The position numbers and the translations under genes were made by a program. Source: Apostichopus japonicus (taxonomy: Eukaryota; Echinodermata; Holothuroidea; Aspidochirotida; Stichopodidae). Taken from it: a stretch of 64,000 nt of DNA. The DNA lies in the NCBI RefSeq assembly GCF_037975245.1, contig NC_092565.1:9024999-9088998 (forward strand), read 5' to 3'. Below are positions 58,701 through 64,000 of the stretch, in pieces (within the stretch, counting starts at the first letter, position 1; every line of letters begins with the position of its first letter). The notes under the pieces are model-generated. The model was not told the origin of the DNA, searched no databases, and saw only the letters and a program-made list of their open reading frames with translations.

Positions 58701-61700
58701 AGAAATTGGTTTAATACATGCTGCTGAGTTAGGGGAATGGAAGTTGGTTTATATGTAGTAGTGGACTGATTGTGGTATTTATGGAATGTGAAAAAGTTGA
58801 TTGGATGTAGAATTTAATTTAACTGCACACAGTTTTGCTTACTTCAGACATGGTAATTGCTCCCTCTAGAATCAAATCAATTAAAGTTAGCCTTTTAGCA
58901 ATAATAGCTACCAGTTTGACATTTCTTTTTTATTTTAAACAATTTTTTGTTAAATGAAAGTGATGTTGACATTCTAAAATAAGTGAAAATATGGTGTTAT
59001 TGTGGCCTCTTGTGTATCCAAGGTATATATCTACCATCTTTAGTAAAGTATCAAACATTCTTTACAGTGTTTATCAGTCTCACTGACCTTTTAATGGGAT
59101 GTCACTGATCAAAAATAATTTTGTTGGAGATAACTTAATTGCTTCCTGCATAAATTAACCCTGTATTGACTCATAATTATCTCTTTGTCTCTATCACAGA
59201 TTACCATTGTACTATGAAATCAAAATCGTATTCATCTTGTGGCTGATCTCACCTTGGACGAAGGGTTCCACTTACCTCTATCGCAAATTTGTCCATCCAA
59301 CCTTGAGCAAGAGAGAAACTGTAAGAATCACTTCCTGAATTGCATTCCTTTTGCAAACAGTAGTTAGTAAACACTAGTATGAGCCTGTGAGGAATGGTTA
59401 CTAATGTGATGTTGATGTGTATTCAGTTCCCAAGAAACACCTCCCTCCCCCCCCCTCTCACCCCTTTGTGTCTCCACCAATCAAGGAAATGAAAACAAAT
59501 TGACAAACATCGTGTCATATTTAGTGAAAGAATGGGTACAAATTCTTGATTTCATGTATTCATTCCCCAAGTAACAATCTCCCGCCCCCTCCCCATTCCC
59601 CAATCAAATTAATCAGAAATAATTGACAAACATCTTTTGAGTCTTAAATGTAGGGATACTAAAGGACACAATCTGTATTCATATCACAAGTAAACCCATT
59701 TTATCCACTTGTGTCTCTCCCAATCAAATTTATCAGAAAGAATTGACAAACATGATTTATTATTTAGTGTAAGTGAGGATAGGAACGTTTACATAATTCT
59801 GTATTTAAATTCCCGGGTGGATCTTCCCCCATGCACGTGTGTCTCCTCAAATCAAATTTATAAGAATGAATTAAAGCTGGTAGTTAACGTCTTTCTTCAT
59901 AACGATGAAAATTAAGTTTGTTCTTGTGGCTAGCTTAAAGACATTTCATGGAAATGTTTGTTAACTTTAAGGTGAATAACATTTTTACAAGGCCCTGTTG
60001 ATTTGCCCCCCTCCCCCACAGATATAGTTGCTCAGTATTGGTTTACTGTACTATTTCTATATTTTGTTTAACCATGCTTATTTAAATGATTTGATTTTTT
60101 TTTTTTTGCTCTTTGCCATTCCAGGAAATTGATGAATACTTAAACCATGCTAGTACAAAGGGCTACGAAGTGCTCAAGAAAGTTGGAACGGATGGACTGA
60201 CCATAGCTGCTAATGTAATGGTCAACTCTGCCATGAAGGTACGTGACTACAGGAGACAGCAAATTTGCCAAGTTTCCAAACAGGTTCATGAATTGAGTGG
60301 TTAACAAAACTATTTCTATGACTACTTTTTGGGTTGTAGTTGCTTTCACCCAAAGATAATTTTAGTCATGATATAAATTTGTTTGCTGTCATCAATCGCA
60401 GCAGATACTAGAATGTTTAATGGTTGTTACAGAGTCTTGCTAGGTTTGCTAGCATCCATGGGGGAACCCCATTGCTGTATTACCTCAACCAGCAGTCTTA
60501 TGGTTTAATTGTAAGCTCTCCGGTAAGATCTATATCTAACATTCTTTATGGTAAAATAATATTTATTCATTCTGCTAGCTTCAATATACCCACTTAGTCA
60601 GTTTAAGCCTCTCTCAGCCATTCTCTGTAACTCTTGTTAAGATGTAGGAAAAGTAATATCTTTGACCAAATTTGTCTATAAATATGCCACTTTGAATATT
60701 TTATAGCATTTGTGTACCTACAATTGAAACATTGAGAATGATTATAGAAATAATATGATAATATGTCAATATATTTTTGGTGAGATTCTACTGTAATGTG
60801 TGAGTGTGCTACAGAATGGCTGGAATGTGCCTGATAATACTGCTAAATTATGGAATATAGCAAATTTTTACAAACATTTTTTCAGAGCATTTTGTGTGAG
60901 GGTGGGGTGAGGTCATATGTTGATGGTAGTCACCCTGCTACAGCAGAGACTTAATATCATTATTTATTATTATTGATTATTATTATTATTAATTAACTAT
61001 TATGGTTTTCTATGATTGTTTATGATTATTGTTTATTACAATTGTTTGTTATTATTACTCATGATTTATTGTTTAGGGGCAGACCACATTACTTGATCAC
61101 CTTAAGAATTACTCGGCTATCCAGAAGAGCGGAGCGCCAGCTCTAACGGAACCAAGAGAAGAAGAGGAAACGGACGCAGGAGAGAATGTTCAGTTCCGGG
61201 ATGCCTACCAGAGGCTGGACAGTCAATATTCTGATGCCTACCAACAGTTGGACAATCAAGATATCATCCATTCATCTGAAGGTGAATGCCCTCATCTTCT
61301 ATTCTCTAATATCTATGGGGTTTTTAAGTGTCAGAATTTGCCTTAAGAAAGAATGAACCTCTCGAATCCATACATTTTATTTTCTTACTCAGTAATATAA
61401 TTTTGTTAGGTAAAGTAAGAATTAAGATGAGTCATGCTTTCTTTCAGAAGCGGCATAAAAAGGTATAACTTAAGTATTGTGAGTACGAGTACCATTACCC
61501 TTGGTGTGAGTATGAGTAACGTTACCCTTGGTATTAGTATGAGTAACGTCACCCTTGGTGTGAGTACAAGTACCAGTACCCTTGGTGTGAGTATGAGTAC
61601 CATTACCCTTGGTATGAGTAAGAGTAGTAATACCCTTAGTTTGAGTACAAGTACCAGTACCCTTGGTGTGAGTATGAGTACCATTACCCTTGGTATGAGT

Positions 61701-63859
61701 AAGAGTAGTAATACCCTTGGTTTGAGTACAAGTACCAGTACCCTTGGTGTGAGTATGAGTACCATTACCCTTGGTATGAGTAAGAGTAGTAATACCCTTG
61801 GTTTGAGTACAAGTACCAGTACCCTTGGTGTGAGTATGAGTACCAGTACCCTTGGTGTGAGTATGAGTACCATTACCCTTGGTATGAGTAAGAGTAGTAA
61901 TACCCTTGTTTTGAGTACAAGTACCAGTACCCTTGGTGTGAGTATGAGTACCAGTACCCTTGGTGTGAGTATGAGTACCATTACCCTTGGTATGGGTAAG
62001 AGTAGTAATACCCTGGTTTGAGTACAAGTACCAGTAACCTTGGTATGAGTAACGTTACCCTTGGTGTGAGTATGAGTACCATTACCCTTGGAATTAGTAC
62101 AAGTACCATTGCCCTTGGTATGAGTACCATTACCCTTTATGTGAGTATGAGTACCAGTACCCTTGGTGTGAGTACGAGTACCATTACCCTTGGTTTGAGT
62201 ACAAGTACCAGTAACCTTGGTATGAGTAAAGTAATCCTTGGTGCGAGTTTGAGCACCATTACTCTTGGAATTAGTACAAGTACCATTGCCCTTGGTATGA
62301 GTACCATTACCCTTGGCATGAGTAGGAACAATTACCTTTGGTATGAGTATGAGTACCATTCCCCTTGGTGTGAGTACAATATCCTACATCTGCATAGGAG
62401 AACTTGGTTTGCACTAGTTTCCTGAGTAGATTTTCAGAATGCACAAGTAACAAGTATGAATACAACTACATGAGGCTGAATACAATAACAGGTAATTATG
62501 CAAGAATATGAGCAAAGACTTCATACAAGGCTGCCAGTATTGCTAGTAGTTGATGTGTTATTCTTGATCACTTCCTAACAGTGGTTAAAGTGTATTAAAA
62601 TCAACAATGGTCATAGCTTGAAAATCATGTGCGCAGCAGCATTTGGCTTATGAAAGGAGGCAAGGAATCACTGAGACCATTGGCTTTCTGGTATTACCAT
62701 GTAATGTTTTGGTTTTTCAGAGGACACCGATGATTACCAACAACCCTCAGCTGACCTGGGAGTTCAGGCCATGGCTCCAGAGGTCAGAGGTCGAATGGTT
62801 CAAAGCATGTACGAGATGGACAACAGATATCTGGATTATCAGAACTACGAACCCCCTCCACAGCCGATGGTAGAGTCTTACCAGGATCCACTACCTTCTG
62901 CTCGGGCTCGACGACGTAGGCTGATCAGCGCAGAGCACCGCCAACTGTTGGACAGCGAGGGCAGCGAGGAAAACTACGAGGAACTGCAACGCCATAGCCT
63001 AAGGCGTACCACTTCCATGAGGTCACAGGTCGGGTTAGGTCAACAACATCCATCGACAGAAGAGCTGGCTTACTCAAGAACAAAGTTTGCCTCGACAGAA
63101 CATATTCCAACACGACGAAGTGTAAGAAGGCAAGAGGTGAGTCCACACGAAGCCACCTTAAATGTCACTGAGTATTTATCAGTGTCATCAAAGATTTCAA
63201 GTGAAATGTCTCTGGACTGTGTTTAGATTAAAAGAAGTTTGAAAAGATCAAAGGTTTTATTGAGATTAGTATGAGACCATACAAGAGGGGATACTGTGCG
63301 CCAATCCTGTTTTAGTGGTAGCCTGCCCCAATCAAGTTAGATCTATGGAATATGGCAAGCCTAAAGTTTTACTTTATGATGGTACATTGGAGGGTTTAGT
63401 AGGGGTCGAATATTGTGTGGGTCCAGCTCACTTTCAGTTTCAAATAAAATTGTGTGTACGGAAAGTAGAAAAGGGAAGTTTTTAACAACAATGTTGAATA
63501 TGTGAACTAATTACTTGTTGCATAAATCATGGAAAATTCAGCAAACTTTATTCCTTGCCAAAAGTTTGCAACCTTTACCTGGTTGAGTCTGTATCAGCTG
63601 AGATTTCTGCAATTTTTACAATTCAAATTTATAATGATATACTCGACATTGAAGCAGTTGTGCACTGGACACATTTCCCTGCAACTTGTGAGCTTAACAG
63701 TCAGTATTAACCCGACCTAATCCAGGTTCTGTGTTGTTGCATCTTCCCAAGTAAAACTAGAACTGTTTTTCAAAATTGTATTCACAGATGGAGCAACGAG
63801 CTGCCAGGCATCGTGACAAAGGTCCCAGACCACCCAGCTCTGAAAATCCAATAGTCTGA
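37799..63859 (+). CDS. REEP1-4-type receptor expression-enhancing protein, eight coding exons
   Basis: Exons: 37799-37830, 53910-53982, 57043-57119, 59200-59320, 60125-60238, 61077-61281, 62721-63136, 63788-63859. All introns are GT-AG, phases agree, and the sum is 1110 bases (369 residues plus TGA). Residues 1-101 are the TB2/DP1/HVA22 domain: [68 protein letters not shown]. These match REEP1-4 closely, including the first-exon boundary. Known role: hairpin membrane segments shape tubular ER, and REEP1-4 also bind microtubules. The C-terminal part is acidic (exon 6) then arginine-rich (RARRRRL in exon 7). It is longer than human REEP1-4, which have about 200-260 residues. Which of the four vertebrate genes is closest is not resolved. 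Confidence 0.95.
38040..38165. repeat. G-rich degenerate minisatellite in REEP intron 1
   Basis: Repeated TAGGGAATAGGGTTAGGAAG-like words; TTAGG content recalls telomere repeats but the spacing is irregular. Confidence 0.6.
38538..39035. repeat. Old tandem duplication, about 265-bp period
   Basis: Two diverged copies start near 38538 and 38803. Shared blocks include CAAATACTT, AAAGCCC-TATCCCA and GACATAGTGTGCA-TGATGAT. Confidence 0.7.
39569..39893 (+). mobile_element. tRNA-derived SINE
   Basis: Head resembles a tRNA with an A-box-like TGGCTACCTAGGCGTCGG and B box GGTTCGATTC about 35 bases later. The body ends in the widespread animal SINE tail GTAAAGCGCTTTGAG and AAAGCGCTATATAAA, followed by a (TTA)n run. 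Lies in REEP intron 1. Confidence 0.85.
39894..44900. other. REEP intron 1, no gene seen
   Basis: AT-rich intron sequence. A G run at 41889-41902 and GTAC-rich near-palindromes at 43130-43190 are the only structures noted; short open frames have no recognisable content. Confidence 0.6.
44907..44927. repeat. (CA)n microsatellite
   Basis: About ten CA dinucleotides. Confidence 0.9.
45655..45795. repeat. Short minisatellite, about 10-13 bp unit
   Basis: Imperfect tandem AGCTTCAATGT / AGTTTCTATGT words. Confidence 0.75.
45796..48816. other. REEP intron 1, no gene seen
   Basis: AT-rich; no exon, tRNA or transposon end recognised. Confidence 0.5.
48817..49240. repeat. Degenerate minisatellite with GAGGACCCAGACAAAA unit
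   Basis: About ten decayed copies of a roughly 30-45 bp unit containing GAGGACCCA-ACAAA-GCAT-TTAACTTA. Confidence 0.65.
49241..52242. other. REEP intron 1, no gene seen
   Basis: Contains a TATG/CATA-rich stretch at 51085-51145 and a C run at 51523-51533. No coding signal recognised. Confidence 0.5.
52243..53497. mobile_element. TTAA-flanked DNA transposon, nonautonomous, 1255 bp
   Basis: Ends are inverted: AAGGATTGTCTGGTGG on the left and AGGAATTGTCTGGTGG read from the right, 14 of 16 matching. Both are flanked by TTAA (52239-52242 and 53498-53501). TTAA target duplication is used by the piggyBac and Kolobok superfamilies. No transposase is recognisable. The interior carries a tandem duplication, and a TGACGTCA CRE-like site lies at about 52405. 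Confidence 0.75.
52505..53020. repeat. Two-copy tandem duplication inside the TTAA element
   Basis: Copies near 52510-52770 and 52790-53020 share TTTCCGGTGAAATTTCTTA, GTGGTCTTTGTGTAACACAA and CAATCGGACAGTTCTGCGA, with roughly 20 percent divergence by eye. Confidence 0.8.
53983..54320 (+). repeat. Minisatellite made of the REEP exon 2 splice donor
   Basis: Seven tandem copies, 39-48 bp apart, of the sequence starting at the exon 2 donor (TATGTAAGTCACTAGTGGGA). GT positions: 53983 (real), 54027, 54070/54075, 54118, 54164, 54203, 54244, 54285. Confidence 0.85.
54321..57042. other. REEP intron 2 remainder
   Basis: AT-rich, a G run at 56940-56951; no gene seen. Confidence 0.5.
57559..57727. repeat. 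19-bp minisatellite in REEP intron 3
   Basis: About eight tandem copies of GTGTTCTGTGTTAGATAAG, one shortened. Confidence 0.9.
58365..58690 (-). mobile_element. LINE 3' end fragment (CR1/L2-like) in REEP intron 3
   Basis: Minus strand reads [20 protein letters not shown], the same LWNKLP signature as at 17 kb. Downstream, 58440-58475 has ATATAAGCACCGGTGTAAAA, nearly the tail of the 17-kb fragment (ATAAGTACTGGTGTAA). Truncated. Confidence 0.75.
59420..59890. repeat. Diverged tandem repeat, about 125-bp period, in REEP intron 4
   Basis: Four blocks repeat TGTCTCC-AATCAAATT-ATCAGAAA-AATTGACAAACAT with pyrimidine-rich leads. Confidence 0.7.
61485..62375. repeat. 27-bp minisatellite with 81-bp higher-order unit, REEP intron 6
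   Basis: About 33 tandem copies of GTACCAGTACCCTTGGTGTG-type units. Marker variants recur every 81 bp between 61591 and 61930. Because 27 and 81 are multiples of three, long open frames appear on both strands by chance. Confidence 0.9.
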
Positions 63860-64000
63860 TACACCTAATCGGTAAAAGTCATTCGCAATTAACGAGGAGA
63901 TGTAGAGGGACCATCTCGTCGATTGTGGCGGGGCGAGGACGACGATGATTATTACGTGATGACGACGATGATTATTACGTGCTGGTATTTATGGTAAATA

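Noticed and set aside
61406-62359. 317-codon minus-strand and 195-codon plus-strand frames
   Set aside because: Produced by the 27-bp minisatellite in REEP intron 6.

Overview
The window looks like nuclear DNA of an invertebrate animal, most likely a marine deuterostome such as an echinoderm. This is inferred from AT-rich, intron-rich DNA, the recurring AGGCCT-type words, long foldback repeats, and an animal-type spliced REEP gene. No species is assigned.

Region 1 (1-16470) is a tandem array of a 179-bp unit. Each unit carries one minus-strand alanine tRNA gene of 73 bases with the G3:U70 identity pair and a TTTT run 12 bases downstream. I count 85 tRNA copies: 53 with anticodon AGC, 25 TGC, 5 CGC, one decayed copy reading TGT, and one that has lost its anticodon arm. 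The array starts before the window and decays at its right edge. Two identical 664-bp pieces of a zinc-knuckle retroelement protein sit in it, each at the 5' end of a tRNA gene, and were copied by block duplication of the array.

Region 2 (16471-37273) is mobile DNA. A LINE tail lies at about 17 kb. From 19089 to 37273 two inverted arms, each a 229-bp satellite joined to the same roughly 75-bp inner segment, flank about 14 kb. Inside lies a minus-strand spliced gene whose main exon (21586-26533) encodes a giant protein: C2H2 finger, acidic 61-residue repeats, second C2H2 finger, KDZ-type DDE transposase core, ULP1-type cysteine peptidase, PHD finger and a SprT-type HExxH metallopeptidase. Phase-matched upstream exons add an SGNH-hydrolase-like segment, and a possible first exon has a TATA box and a CCAAT box. 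Together this looks like a very large foldback-ended DNA transposon. Penelope-like fragments lie between its promoter and the right arm.

Region 3 (37799-63859) is one complete plus-strand host gene, a REEP1-4-type ER membrane-shaping protein in eight coding exons (369 residues), with a first intron of 16 kb. Its introns hold a tRNA-derived SINE, a LINE fragment, a 1.26-kb TTAA-flanked DNA transposon without a recognisable transposase, and several minisatellites. One minisatellite is built from the exon 2 splice donor itself.
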